Source: Coxiellaceae bacterium UBA6002 (GTDB lineage: Bacteria; Pseudomonadota; Gammaproteobacteria; UBA6002). Taken from it: a DNA stretch of 64,000 bases. Shown one piece after another: positions 34,428 through 44,022 of the stretch. A model generated the notes under the pieces. It was not told where the DNA came from. It saw nothing but the letters and a program-made list of their open reading frames with translations, and made no database searches. The position numbers were made by a program, and so were the translations under genes. The DNA lies in NCBI GenBank assembly GCA_002429595.1, contig DJAM01000060.1, positions 1 through 64,000 on the forward strand. The letters run 5' to 3'. The first letter of the stretch is position 1. Each line of letters opens with the position of its first letter.

Positions 34428-34667
34428 ATGTCTACAGTAGGCGCTTTTGATGCAAAGACTCATTTTTCAGATCTTCTAAAAGAAGTAGAAAAAGGAGGAC
34501 AAGTTGTGATAACTAAACATGGACGCCCCGTTGCTAAGCTGCTGCCTGCACAGGGCATCAGTCAAGAGGATGTTCGCACTGCTATTCAAAAACTCTTAGA
34601 TTTTTCCAAGACACATACGTTGGGTGGTCTTGATTGGAAAGAATTGAGAGATGAAGGAAGAAAATAA
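34428..34667 (+). CDS. Phd/YefM-family antitoxin
   Basis: A 79-residue protein with the Phd/YefM N-terminal fold: VGAFDAKTHFSDLLKEVEKG, then VVITKHGRPVAKLLP. The C-terminal 30 residues would wrap the toxin. It represses its own operon, probably at the palindrome 34404-34417. Its stop codon overlaps the toxin start by one base. Confidence 0.92.
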   Translation: MSTVGAFDAKTHFSDLLKEVEKGGQVVITKHGRPVAKLLPAQGISQEDVRTAIQKLLDFSKTHTLGGLDWKELRDEGRK

Positions 34668-35092
34668 TGATTGTAAAAACAGGCTTTGTTCTAGATGCTT
34701 CTATTGCACTGGCTTGGTGTTTTAGTGATGAGCAAACAGAGCATACTCAGGGATTACTCCAAAGTTTGGAAACCGAAACCGCATTTGTTCCAGCATTATG
34801 GACCTTAGAAGTTGGTAATATTTTAGTTTCAGCAGAGAGACGCAAACGTATAACATTTGCCGATGTTAATCGATTCTTAGAACTGTTAGGACAGCTTAAT
34901 ATTAAAATTGATAATGAAACGGCAGATAAGGGATTTCATGAAATTCTAGCTTATGCTTATGCGCAAAAACTCACTACGTATGATGCGGCCTATTTAGAGC
35001 TTGCTATGCGAATGGGATTACCGTTAGCAAGTAAAGACAAACAATTATGTGAAGTTGCAAGTCGTCTTGGTACAAAAGTACTGCCTGTCTAG
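34667..35092 (+). CDS. vapC: PIN-domain toxin (VapC-like)
   Basis: A 141-residue PIN ribonuclease. The acidic residues are visible in order: VLDASIALAW (Asp), LEVGN (Glu), TTYDAAYLELA (Asp) and the final ASKDKQL (Asp). VapC toxins cut tRNA or rRNA; the target here is unknown. It is paired with an antitoxin of the Phd type, a common combination. The pair would stabilise the element. Confidence 0.93.
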   Translation: MIVKTGFVLDASIALAWCFSDEQTEHTQGLLQSLETETAFVPALWTLEVGNILVSAERRKRITFADVNRFLELLGQLNIKIDNETADKGFHEILAYAYAQKLTTYDAAYLELAMRMGLPLASKDKQLCEVASRLGTKVLPV

Positions 35093-35250
35093 TAGGGTCT
35101 TTCCAGCAATCATTCTTAATGAATCCCAATAACAAATGAAGGGTGAAAATATTAAATTTTTTATCTGTTATAATTCATCCTTGTAGGCTTTAATTTTTTG
35201 CCTTTCAAAGGAGGCCTTAAATCACAAGGAATGAGTGAGAACGATCATCT

Positions 35251-37116
35251 ATGGAAAAGAAGAAATTTCAATTTTCGATTTGGTATTTTCTGGCTGTTTT
35301 TTTCATTATCATGATCATTCAAAGTATCGTGCTTAACCCGCATACTCAAAAAGTCGACTACAGCGATTTCAAGACACTTCTTCAGGCGGGCAAATTAAAT
35401 AATGTGGTGCTTAGCGAAGGAAATATTACGGCTTCACTTAAACCTGAAGGCCTGGAGAGCTTACTCCCCAAAGAAAAAATAGATGAACTAAAAAGTGCAG
35501 GCAAGGGTGAGCATCGTATTACAACCGTACGAGTCAATGACCCAACCTTGGTCCAAGAATTGGAGGCATCGAAAATACGTTTTGCGGGGCAGATCGAAAG
35601 CAAGTGGTTAACGACCCTACTATCCTTTATTTTTCCTGTACTCATTTTTTTCTTTTTGTGGAGTTTCTTGATAAGACGCATGGGTGGTGGTGCGGGTGGC
35701 TTCATGGAGATTGGTAAGAGTAAAGCTAAAGTCTACATGGAGAAGCAAACTGGAGTGACGTTCCAGGATGTGGCGGGAGTTGATGAAGCCAAAGCTGAGC
35801 TGATGGAGATTGTGGAATTTTTAAAGAATCCAGAGCACTATCGCCGTCTTGGCGCTCGAATGCCTAAAGGCATATTGTTAGTGGGTCCACCTGGTACAGG
35901 CAAGACTTTGCTTGCAAGGGCGGTTGCGGGAGAAGCAGGTGTCCCTTTCTTCTCAATCACGGGTTCTGAATTTGTAGAGATGTTTGTCGGTGTGGGTGCT
36001 GCACGCGTGCGTGATCTCTTTGAGCAGGCACGCAAGCGAGCGCCTGCTATTGTCTTCATTGATGAGCTCGATGCGCTTGGAAGGGCGCGTGGGGCTTATC
36101 CCATGAGCGGCGGACATGATGAGAAGGAACAAACACTCAATCAATTGTTGGCTGAGATGGATGGTTTTGATCCAAGCAGCGGCCTGGTTCTGCTTGCTGC
36201 AACAAATCGTCCGGAGATTCTTGATCCAGCGCTCTTGCGCGCTGGACGTTTTGATCGGCACGTCTTAGTGGATCGGCCGGATAAAGTGGGGCGTGTGCAG
36301 ATCCTTAATATCTATCTTAAAAAAATTCAACAAGCTCCTGATGTGGATGCTGAAAAAATCGCGGCATTGACACCCGGTTTTTCCGGTGCTGATTTGGCCA
36401 ACTTGGTGAATGAAGCTACGCTCCTTGCTACCCGCCGCAATGTTGAGACAGTTAGCTTAGATGATTTCACGCGCGCCGTGGAACGAATTGTTGCAGGCCT
36501 TGAGAAAAAGAACCGTCTGTTAAATCCCAAGGAACGTCAGGTTGTGGCTTATCATGAAATGGGTCACACCTTAGTCGCATTGTCTTTGCCAGGTGTGGAT
36601 GTGATACACAAAGTTTCTATCATTCCTCGAGGAATAGGATCACTCGGTTACACCATTCAGCGTCCAACAGAAGATCGTTATCTCATGACCAAGGAAGAGC
36701 TACAAAACAAAATGACTGTTTTACTGGGTGGGCGAGCCGCTGAGCAAATCGTATTTGGACATATTTCAACCGGCGCGGCTGATGATCTTGCTAAAGTAAC
36801 CGATATTGCACGAAGCATGGTAATGCAATATGGCATGCATGCCTCCCTCGGGCATGTTGTTTATGAAGCCCAGCATCCCGCTTTTCTGCAGGTTCCGATT
36901 GAGATGCCGGAAGGGCGCAAATTTAGTGAAGAAACGGCGATGGAGATTGATCACGCCGTGCGAGAAATTACTAAAGAGGCATTTGATAAGGCCGTAGCCA
37001 TTATTACCTATCATCGTGAGCAGTTGGAGCAGGGCGCACAATTGCTGCTACAAAAAGAAACACTGAGTGAAGAGGAACTGGCCGTGCTAATAGAGAAGAG
37101 GCAAGCATCAAACTGA
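35251..37116 (+). CDS. ftsH: FtsH-type AAA+ zinc protease (accessory copy)
   Basis: A 621-residue membrane-bound protease. Two N-terminal membrane helices (about 8-26 and 115-137) enclose the periplasmic domain. Walker A is at about 211-218 (GPPGTGKT), Walker B is IVFIDELDALG (family FIDEIDA) and the second region of homology follows. The zinc site is HEMGH at about 435-439, where most FtsH have HEAGH; both His and the Glu are kept. It degrades damaged membrane proteins. Mobile second ftsH copies are known from stress-tolerance islands. Confidence 0.95.
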   Translation: MEKKKFQFSIWYFLAVFFIIMIIQSIVLNPHTQKVDYSDFKTLLQAGKLNNVVLSEGNITASLKPEGLESLLPKEKIDELKSAGKGEHRITTVRVNDPTLVQELEASKIRFAGQIESKWLTTLLSFIFPVLIFFFLWSFLIRRMGGGAGGFMEIGKSKAKVYMEKQTGVTFQDVAGVDEAKAELMEIVEFLKNPEHYRRLGARMPKGILLVGPPGTGKTLLARAVAGEAGVPFFSITGSEFVEMFVGVGAARVRDLFEQARKRAPAIVFIDELDALGRARGAYPMSGGHDEKEQTLNQLLAEMDGFDPSSGLVLLAATNRPEILDPALLRAGRFDRHVLVDRPDKVGRVQILNIYLKKIQQAPDVDAEKIAALTPGFSGADLANLVNEATLLATRRNVETVSLDDFTRAVERIVAGLEKKNRLLNPKERQVVAYHEMGHTLVALSLPGVDVIHKVSIIPRGIGSLGYTIQRPTEDRYLMTKEELQNKMTVLLGGRAAEQIVFGHISTGAADDLAKVTDIARSMVMQYGMHASLGHVVYEAQHPAFLQVPIEMPEGRKFSEETAMEIDHAVREITKEAFDKAVAIITYHREQLEQGAQLLLQKETLSEEELAVLIEKRQASN

Positions 37117-37254
37117 CACGACTGGTCTACCCGTGCAGGAGAGGTGTTCTCTTTCAATAAATGATGAGTAGTTGAAAGTCTTCTTTTTTCTTTTGCTATT
37201 GGTGGCATTGCCTCGGTGATTTATCAATTTTGTTTTAAAGCGAAGCTTGAGCCC

Positions 37255-37662
37255 ATGACAAAAAAAGAAATGAGGAAGCCACAGCACAGATGGCATGAAT
37301 TAATCCTTCTCACACCTGCGGTTGTTTTTATTCTTCTGGTGGCAGTGATGCCTTGGAATATAATTTATTCAGCCTCTCTAGCCTTGTTCATTGGTGCTTT
37401 GGTAGTTTGCTATTGCCGACCCGATTTAATAAAAAAAATTTGGATAGGTGGCTTATTATTTTTACTGTTATATCTGATTTTTTTTCTGGTTTTAGTGGTT
37501 ATTTTTCCAAGATTTGTGGCCATGTCCTGGAATTTGAGTGCATTAAGTGGAGTCGTTATCTTTGGCATCCCCATCGAAGAATTATTATTTGCCTTTACCT
37601 TTGGCATGTTATGGTCGAGTCTTTATGAACATTTTTTATGGCTAAAATTAAGGATTAAATAA
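37255..37662 (+). CDS. Membrane protein with lycopene-cyclase-like domain
   Basis: A 135-residue protein with three or four membrane helices and the motif FGIPIEELLFAFTFGMLW. This resembles the P-x-E-E motif of heterodimeric/fungal-type lycopene cyclase domains. No carotenoid genes are nearby, so a cyclase role is doubtful and the similarity may be only to the fold. The ATG at 37255 is chosen; the frame is open from a GTG at 37216. Confidence 0.5.
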   Translation: MTKKEMRKPQHRWHELILLTPAVVFILLVAVMPWNIIYSASLALFIGALVVCYCRPDLIKKIWIGGLLFLLLYLIFFLVLVVIFPRFVAMSWNLSALSGVVIFGIPIEELLFAFTFGMLWSSLYEHFLWLKLRIK

Positions 37663-37667
37663 TATCT

Positions 37668-38540
37668 ATGGAGTTTGTTTTATCGCAGAAATGGAAGGGC
37701 ATACTTTGGATGCTGTTTCATTGTTTAAATTTGGCTGTACTTTCTATCATGGTTCGCTTCTGTACCGACGAGGGCTTGCCAGTCTTTGAGATATTTTTTC
37801 TCAGTACCTTCATATCGTTTTTGAGTATGTTGTGCTGGGCTATTTATACGAAAGGGAAATATCTCAAAGTCAGAACACCTTCCTTATACGTATTTCGTGC
37901 CCTGTTAGGTACAGCGGGTATGATACTTTGGTTTTATACGCTTAAAATGATTCCTTTAACGGAAGCAACGGCGATTAATTACACCTCACCTTTGTTTGGT
38001 GCGATTGCTGGTATGTTCATTTTCGAACGCTGGGATTGGCACCGTGTGATCGGTTTAGTTGTTGGTTTTTTGGGGGTCATGGTCGTGATTCGTCCAGGCA
38101 TTGAGATGCTGAAGTGGGGAGCGGTGTTAGGCATTTTAGCCTCTCTGCTCTGGGCGATCGTCGATATTCTCACCAAAAGACAGACGCGCATTGAATTGCT
38201 GACGACGGATACTTTTTACATCACTTTATTCATGATGCTCTTGTCTTTGCCCATGGGAGTAGCCGTATGGTTGCCTCCTACCTTTGATCAGTGGATTTCA
38301 ATCCTGATTTTAGGCGGCGTTTTTTTTATTAATTTCTTTGCTATTTTTCAGGCTTATCGATTAGCAGATCTATCATTATTATTACCGGTCGATTTTAGCC
38401 GATTATTGTTCACCTTAGTATTAGCTTACTTTTTTTTTGGCGAAGTCATGGATATTTGGTCGGGTATTGGCGGACTCATCGTTCTAGCGAGTTCGGTTTA
38501 TATCGCTCACTCTGAAGCAACAGCAAATAAGGAACGATGA
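37668..38540 (+). CDS. EamA/DMT-family transporter
   Basis: A 290-residue protein with ten membrane helices in two EamA repeats (about 9-140 and 150-285), including 'ALLGTAGMILWFYTLKMIPLTEATAINYTSPLF' in segments typical of drug/metabolite exporters. The substrate cannot be predicted. It starts five bases after the preceding gene. Confidence 0.93.
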   Translation: MEFVLSQKWKGILWMLFHCLNLAVLSIMVRFCTDEGLPVFEIFFLSTFISFLSMLCWAIYTKGKYLKVRTPSLYVFRALLGTAGMILWFYTLKMIPLTEATAINYTSPLFGAIAGMFIFERWDWHRVIGLVVGFLGVMVVIRPGIEMLKWGAVLGILASLLWAIVDILTKRQTRIELLTTDTFYITLFMMLLSLPMGVAVWLPPTFDQWISILILGGVFFINFFAIFQAYRLADLSLLLPVDFSRLLFTLVLAYFFFGEVMDIWSGIGGLIVLASSVYIAHSEATANKER

Positions 38541-38680
38541 GCAAAATTAATCAATAAAATATTACCTTTTATCCTAATTTTATTAAAATGTTCCCATTGG
38601 GGAAGATTACATAGGGGCGATAGGAAAATTATATTATCATTGCCATAATAAGAATTCATATCTAAGGAAGGATAAAAACA

Positions 38681-40039
38681 ATGCAGCTGACTTTTTTGGG
38701 TGCGACTGGCACCGTCACGGGATCTCGGTATTTACTTTCAGTTGATTCAAAAGAAATTTTAATCGACTGCGGTTTATTTCAAGGCTACAAAGAACTCCGA
38801 TTACGCAATTGGGATCGATTCCCTGTTGATCCGCACAGTATTGATGCGGTGGTACTGACGCATGCCCATATTGATCATACTGGGTATTTACCGCTGTTGG
38901 TGAAGAAGGGTTATCAAGGTCCCATCTACTCAACGGCGGCGACAAAAGATTTGTGTTCCATTCTTTTACCGGATAGCGGTTATCTGCAAGAGGAAGAAGC
39001 AAGATTAGCGAATAAATATGGCTATTCAAAGCACAAGCCCGCGCTTCCTCTTTATACAAAGGAGGATGGATTGAGAGCGTTGGAGCAGTTTCACGTTCTC
39101 CCTTTTGGTACTTCCTATTCGCTTTTCGATAACGTCAGCCTCTATTTTAAGCGTGCCGGCCATATCCTGGGCTCTTCCTTTGTGCAGTTTAATGTAAAAG
39201 ATACCTCCCTTCTTTTTACTGGGGATATGGGTCGCTCCATGGATGCTGTGATGCGTGAACCGGAAACGGTTCAATCGGTGGATTATCTTGTGATCGAATC
39301 CACTTATGGGGATCGACTGCATCCGACTACAAATCCCCAAACTCGCCTCACAGAAGTGATTAATCAAACGGCAAAAAAAGGAGGCTCTATCATTATTCCT
39401 GCTTTTGCGGTAGGTCGTGCCCAGACAATACTTTTTTACATTTCTCAATTGAAGAAAACAGGTGCCATTCCCGATTTGCCCGTTTTCTTAGACAGCCCGA
39501 TGGCGACCAATGCCACCAATATACTTTGTCAGTATCAAGATGAGCATCGATTAAGTGAACAGCAATGTGTCGAGTTATGTAATGTCGCCAAATATATCAA
39601 TACGCCTGAAGAGTCTAAAAAATTAGATGCCTATCGTATGCCGATGATCATTATTTCAGCCAGTGGCATGGCCACAGGTGGTCGTGTATTGCACCATATG
39701 AAAGTGTTTCTCCAAGACCCTCACAGCACCATTTTACTTGCCGGATATCAAGCCGGCGGCACACGAGGTGCTAGACTCGTTCAGGGCGAAAAGGAAATCA
39801 AAATTCATGGTGAGATGATTCCGGTACGCGCACGTATTGAATCATTAAGTAATTTGTCGGCACATGCTGATTATCAGGAAATATTAAGTTGGTTATCAAA
39901 ATTCACCAAGCCACCACGCAAGGTTTTTATTACGCATGGTGAGCCTGAAGCGTCAAAAGCATTAAAATCTAAAATTGAAGAAGCATTAGGTTGGTCCTGT
40001 GAGCTACCCAAATACTTGCAGGCAGAGTCGTTAGAATGA
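38681..40039 (+). CDS. Beta-CASP metallo-beta-lactamase fold hydrolase (RNase-like)
   Basis: A 452-residue protein of the CPSF73/RNase family. It has the metallo-beta-lactamase motif HAHIDHTG (about 64-71), FTGDMGR, the beta-CASP region, ISASGMATGGR and the C-terminal LSAHADY and FITHGEP motifs that complete the zinc site. Family members cut RNA as endo- or exonucleases. The gene overlaps the next by four bases (ATGA), so it is translationally coupled to a nucleotide phosphorylase. Confidence 0.92.
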   Translation: MQLTFLGATGTVTGSRYLLSVDSKEILIDCGLFQGYKELRLRNWDRFPVDPHSIDAVVLTHAHIDHTGYLPLLVKKGYQGPIYSTAATKDLCSILLPDSGYLQEEEARLANKYGYSKHKPALPLYTKEDGLRALEQFHVLPFGTSYSLFDNVSLYFKRAGHILGSSFVQFNVKDTSLLFTGDMGRSMDAVMREPETVQSVDYLVIESTYGDRLHPTTNPQTRLTEVINQTAKKGGSIIIPAFAVGRAQTILFYISQLKKTGAIPDLPVFLDSPMATNATNILCQYQDEHRLSEQQCVELCNVAKYINTPEESKKLDAYRMPMIIISASGMATGGRVLHHMKVFLQDPHSTILLAGYQAGGTRGARLVQGEKEIKIHGEMIPVRARIESLSNLSAHADYQEILSWLSKFTKPPRKVFITHGEPEASKALKSKIEEALGWSCELPKYLQAESLE

Positions 40040-41544
40040 ATAAAATTAAATATCCTTTGCGCTTAAAACGTCTTGGTATTGGCACTTACAAAGAAGCTGT
40101 GATTTATATGCGGGAAGATTGTCATGTGTGCCGATCCGAAGGTTTTGAAGTACAAACTCGAATCCGTGTTGAGTTGCGGGATCGATCGATTTTAGCCACG
40201 CTCCACACCATCGATACGAATTTGATTGAAGAAGATGAAGCCAGTCTCTCCAACTTTGCATGGGAAATGTTAGGGGCGAAAGAGAATGATGAAATCTTTT
40301 TGTCGCATCCTAAACCGTTACTATCGCTGAGCTTTATTCATTCCAAGATTTATGGCAATGAACTGAATGCAGAATCTATTGGAGGCATCATCAAAGATGT
40401 GATGGAAGGGCAGTTATCGGATATCCAGATTGCTGCCTTCTTGACTGCATGTGCCGGTGGTAGGCTCAATCAGTCAGAAATTATTGAACTAACTAAGAGT
40501 ATGGTACAGGTAGGGGAGCGTTTACAGTGGCCTTTATCGATTGTGGTGGACAAACATTGTATTGGTGGACTTCCTGGAAATCGAACGACATTAATCGTGG
40601 TGCCTATTGTCGCCGCTTTTGGTTTGACTATTCCCAAAACTTCATCGAGAGCCATTACCTCGCCTGCAGGTACGGCAGATACCATGGAAGTATTAGCCCC
40701 TGTCAATCTAGATTTGCCCTTAATGAGAAAAGTGGTTGAAAAAGAAAATGGCTGCATTGCTTGGGGCGGTGCTGTGTCATTAAGTCCAGCCGATGATATT
40801 TTAATTAGAGTTGAGCGGGCTCTTGATTTAGACAGTGAAGGTCAATTAATTGCTTCTGTCTTATCCAAAAAAATCGCAGCTGGTGCAACGCATGTGGTAA
40901 TTGATATTCCCATTGGTCCAACGGCAAAGGTGAGAAATTATGAGACAGCTGAATTATTAAAAAACTATCTGGAAGTCATTGGTAAAGAACTTAGCATGGT
41001 TGTTCATGTGGTTTTCACCGATGGATCACAACCGGTTGGGCGAGGCATAGGTCCTTCGTTAGAAGCAAGAGACGTACTCGCTGTTTTGAAGCAGGAAAAA
41101 AATGCACCGCAGGATTTACGTGAACGCGCTTTAGTCCTGGCGGGACATGCCTTGGAATTTTCAGCCACAGTTGAACCAGGTACCGGTCAAGCTATTGCGC
41201 AAAACATTCTCGATTCGGGTCAAGCTTGGCAAAAGTTTCAGGCGATTTGTCATGCACAAGGTGGCCTTTTTGAAGTGCCTACGTCAGCTTATACGCACAT
41301 CATAACGGCTAAACGAGCCGGCAAAATTAATAGCATTGATAATCGACGGATTGCTCGTCTTGCAAAATTAGCCGGTGCGCCAAAATCCAAAGCGGCTGGT
41401 GTTGATTTACATATCAAGATAGGTGATCTGGTTGATAAAGATCAACCAATGTTCACGCTCCATTCTGAAACCCAAGCCGAATTGGAATATGCACTGACTT
41501 TTTTTCAAGAGCAAAATGACATTGTTTCTCTGGAGCCGATATAA
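40036..41544 (+). CDS. deoA: AMP/thymidine phosphorylase family enzyme
   Basis: A 502-residue enzyme with an N-terminal extra domain of about 90 residues and the phosphorylase core. 'KHCIGGLPGNRTTLIVVPIV' and 'TSSRAITSPAGTADTMEVL' match archaeal AMP phosphorylase, which releases the base from nucleoside 5'-monophosphates to give ribose 1,5-bisphosphate. Standard thymidine phosphorylases are shorter (about 440) and lack the N-terminal domain, so AMP phosphorylase-type is the better call. It lies between a probable RNase and a PRPP synthetase in a coupled operon. Confidence 0.88.
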   Translation: MNKIKYPLRLKRLGIGTYKEAVIYMREDCHVCRSEGFEVQTRIRVELRDRSILATLHTIDTNLIEEDEASLSNFAWEMLGAKENDEIFLSHPKPLLSLSFIHSKIYGNELNAESIGGIIKDVMEGQLSDIQIAAFLTACAGGRLNQSEIIELTKSMVQVGERLQWPLSIVVDKHCIGGLPGNRTTLIVVPIVAAFGLTIPKTSSRAITSPAGTADTMEVLAPVNLDLPLMRKVVEKENGCIAWGGAVSLSPADDILIRVERALDLDSEGQLIASVLSKKIAAGATHVVIDIPIGPTAKVRNYETAELLKNYLEVIGKELSMVVHVVFTDGSQPVGRGIGPSLEARDVLAVLKQEKNAPQDLRERALVLAGHALEFSATVEPGTGQAIAQNILDSGQAWQKFQAICHAQGGLFEVPTSAYTHIITAKRAGKINSIDNRRIARLAKLAGAPKSKAAGVDLHIKIGDLVDKDQPMFTLHSETQAELEYALTFFQEQNDIVSLEPI

Positions 41545-42429
41545 ATGAAACGCATTCTTTTTAATTTGTTTGCCGATGAGAACTTGATTCATACGATCAA
41601 AATGCATACAGACAGTCGCATTGGAAAAATGATAATACGTCAATTTCCCGATGAAGAAACCTATTTGAAAATTGAATTAGATGTGAAAGGGGATGAAGTT
41701 ATCGTTGTTGCAAGTTTGGATAGACCCAATGCTAAAATGATACCTTTATTATTTTTTGCAAAAACTGCGAGGGATTTAGGTGCAAAACGCGTGAGTCTTT
41801 TAGCACCTTATCTTCCTTATATGCGCCAAGACCAAGTATTTAATCCAGGAGAAGGAATAACTTCTGATTATTTTGCTTCGCTTTTATCCAATTATTTCGA
41901 TGAGTTAATCACAATAGATCCTCATCTACATCGAAAAAAATCACTCAACGAAATTTATACTATACCCACAGTTGTGTTATCTGCGGCTGATGAAATAGCA
42001 AAATGGATCAAACATCATGTTAACAAGCCGATTTTAATAGGACCCGACCAAGAAAGCGAGCAGTGGGTTTCGACTATAGCACAAAAAGCGGATGCACCCT
42101 TTGTTGTATTAGAAAAAACACGAAAAGGTGATAAAGAGGTTGAGGTTTCAATTCCTCACATTGATCAATATAAAATACACACGCCTGTTTTAATTGACGA
42201 TATTATTTCGACAGCAAGAACAATGATTGAAACAGTTAAACATGTTAAAAATGCAAAAATGAAATCACCCATTTGTATTGGTGTTCATGCTATTTTTTCT
42301 GGCGATGCGTATCACGATTTATTAGCAGCAGGGGCAGTCAAGGTGATTACCTGTAATACGATTAAACATGAATCAAACGCGATTGATTTGAGTGAGATCA
42401 TTATAGATTACTTGAAGCATAAAAGATGA
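41545..42429 (+). CDS. prs: Ribose-phosphate pyrophosphokinase
   Basis: A 294-residue PRPP synthetase of the short type. It has the FPDEETYLKI substrate region, YLPYMRQDQVF-like ATP loop, DPHLHR, and the PRPP-binding loop VLIDDIISTARTM. It makes PRPP from ribose 5-phosphate and ATP, or works with the phosphorylase product in ribose-phosphate exchange. Its ATG directly follows the stop codon of the phosphorylase gene (TAAATG). Confidence 0.92.
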   Translation: MKRILFNLFADENLIHTIKMHTDSRIGKMIIRQFPDEETYLKIELDVKGDEVIVVASLDRPNAKMIPLLFFAKTARDLGAKRVSLLAPYLPYMRQDQVFNPGEGITSDYFASLLSNYFDELITIDPHLHRKKSLNEIYTIPTVVLSAADEIAKWIKHHVNKPILIGPDQESEQWVSTIAQKADAPFVVLEKTRKGDKEVEVSIPHIDQYKIHTPVLIDDIISTARTMIETVKHVKNAKMKSPICIGVHAIFSGDAYHDLLAAGAVKVITCNTIKHESNAIDLSEIIIDYLKHKR

Positions 42430-42473
42430 AGAAAGGATTCAGAATAGAGTTGTAAAATCTTAAGGAAGTTATT

Positions 42474-43370
42474 ATGTCGCTTTACAATATTGCACACGAC
42501 GAAATTCAAAAAATCATTCGTGAACTAGATCAAGCACTTTATAATCATCAACAATGGTATAAAGAATTAGTGCGCACCCTTATTTGTAAGCTCTCTGGTG
42601 ACAAGCATGATATGAATTCTGAAGCCCATAAGGAATGTCGATTTGGACAGTGGTACTATGATCAGGCTCATCCTGCCTTACGAGATCATCCCGGTTTCAT
42701 TGCAATTGGTGAACAACATCAACGAATGCATCAAGCGGCTGCTCGTTTATTAAGTGCATCAGAGATCGGCATTCCGCCTGCTGAATATGATAGCTTTGCG
42801 AATGTCCTTGAACGGATGCGACTCGAAATAGATGCCTTAAAACGTGAACTTGAAGAATTACTCTATAAACGAGATCCACTCACGGGAGCCATTAGTCGAA
42901 TTGATATGCTACCTATATTACGTGAGCAACAGGAATTATCAAAACGACAAGGAATATCCTGTTGTCTAACTATGATGGATCTGGATCTATTTAAACATGT
43001 CAATGATCAATACGGACATGCGACAGGTGATCAAGTATTGGCCGCATCAGCGCGTTATGTGATAGAACACCTTCGTCCATATGACAAAGTATTTCGTTAT
43101 GGCGGGGAAGAATTCCTGATTTTTATTCAACAAATCGAATTGCAAGCAGCTTATGAGGTCATCGAAAAGATACGTCAAGGATTAGCAGATACGCCAATTC
43201 ATATTGGTCAAGCAGAACCTATTCACATCACTGCATCATTTGGTTTAACAAAGCTTGATACACATTCTCCCATTGAACAATCTATTGATTATGCTGATAA
43301 GGCTATGTATGAAGCCAAATCCTCTGGGCGTAATTGTACAAAAATTTGGGATGAAAAAAAATGCCGATGA
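42474..43370 (+). CDS. dgcZ: CZB-GGDEF zinc-sensing diguanylate cyclase (DgcZ-like)
   Basis: A 298-residue enzyme. The N-terminal CZB domain (1-125) has the 3His-1Cys zinc site at His25, Cys55, His82 and His86, the same spacing as E. coli DgcZ (22, 52, 79, 83). The GGDEF domain (about 135-295) has an intact active site GGEEF and an RxxD inhibitory site (RPYD) five residues upstream. Zinc inhibits DgcZ, so this protein would make c-di-GMP when zinc is low. AAGGAAG precedes the ATG. It lies in an island with Zn/Cd pumps. Confidence 0.92.
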   Translation: MSLYNIAHDEIQKIIRELDQALYNHQQWYKELVRTLICKLSGDKHDMNSEAHKECRFGQWYYDQAHPALRDHPGFIAIGEQHQRMHQAAARLLSASEIGIPPAEYDSFANVLERMRLEIDALKRELEELLYKRDPLTGAISRIDMLPILREQQELSKRQGISCCLTMMDLDLFKHVNDQYGHATGDQVLAASARYVIEHLRPYDKVFRYGGEEFLIFIQQIELQAAYEVIEKIRQGLADTPIHIGQAEPIHITASFGLTKLDTHSPIEQSIDYADKAMYEAKSSGRNCTKIWDEKKCR

Positions 43371-43391
43371 CTCTCAATGAAACATTATTGA

Positions 43392-43496
43392 ATGTTCATT
43401 AAAAACGAATTAAATGATATTGATTTAAGTGAGACAACTGTGAAAAAACTTAAAGAATTTTTGAAATTAAATAATAATAGCGAACAAAATGACTAA
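43392..43496 (+). CDS. Possible 34-residue peptide upstream of ackA
   Basis: An open frame from ATG 43392 to TAA 43496 encodes a short helical, charged peptide (KNELNDIDLSETTVKKLKEF). It overlaps the ackA start by eight bases, which could couple translation. No family is recognised. It may also be the remnant of a lost gene end or chance. Confidence 0.25.
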   Translation: MFIKNELNDIDLSETTVKKLKEFLKLNNNSEQND

Positions 43497-44022
43497 TAGT
43501 CTATTAGTATTTAATACCGGATCATCGAGTATTAAATTTGCGTTATTTGCTATCGATGAAGAACGTTTTAATTTGAAATCTGTTATTCGCGGGCAGATAG
43601 AATCCTTAGGTGAAAACCCTCATTTTTTTATCAAAGATGCTGCTAACATGACTTTACATGATGAATTATATTCACTCGTGCAAAAAGATTTAAGCTTAGC
43701 ACTTACAGATGCAATTAAAAAAGTTTTTGGGTGGTTAGATCAGCATCTTGCTCACTATAAAATCCAAGTTGTGGGTCATCGCGTCGTACATGGCGGCGAT
43801 CTCTATAAAGAGCCTATTCAAATTAATAAAGACATTATCAGCCAATTAGAAAAATTCAATCCGCTTGCACCTTTGCATCAACCTTTTAATCTAGCTGCAA
43901 TTAAAGCGGTGAATAAGCACTATCCTGGATTGTGTCAGGTCGCTTGTTTTGATACGGCATTTCACCAAACCCAAAATCCGCTTACACAGGCCTATGCATT
44001 ACCTCACGATGGGGCAACCTGA
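43489..44022 (+). pseudogene. ackA: Truncated acetate kinase
   Basis: The first about 174 residues of an acetate/propionate kinase: LLVFNTGSSSIKFALF (phosphate loop), GHRVVHGGD and PLAPLHQPFNLAAIKA, then CFDTAFH. A normal enzyme has about 400 residues. The sequence breaks at about 44009 after ALPHD and reads into a P-type ATPase in another frame, with a stop at 44020-44022. The kinase cannot be active because the second domain is missing. Acetate kinases often sit beside phosphoketolase, which is absent here and may have been lost in the same deletion. Confidence 0.93.
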
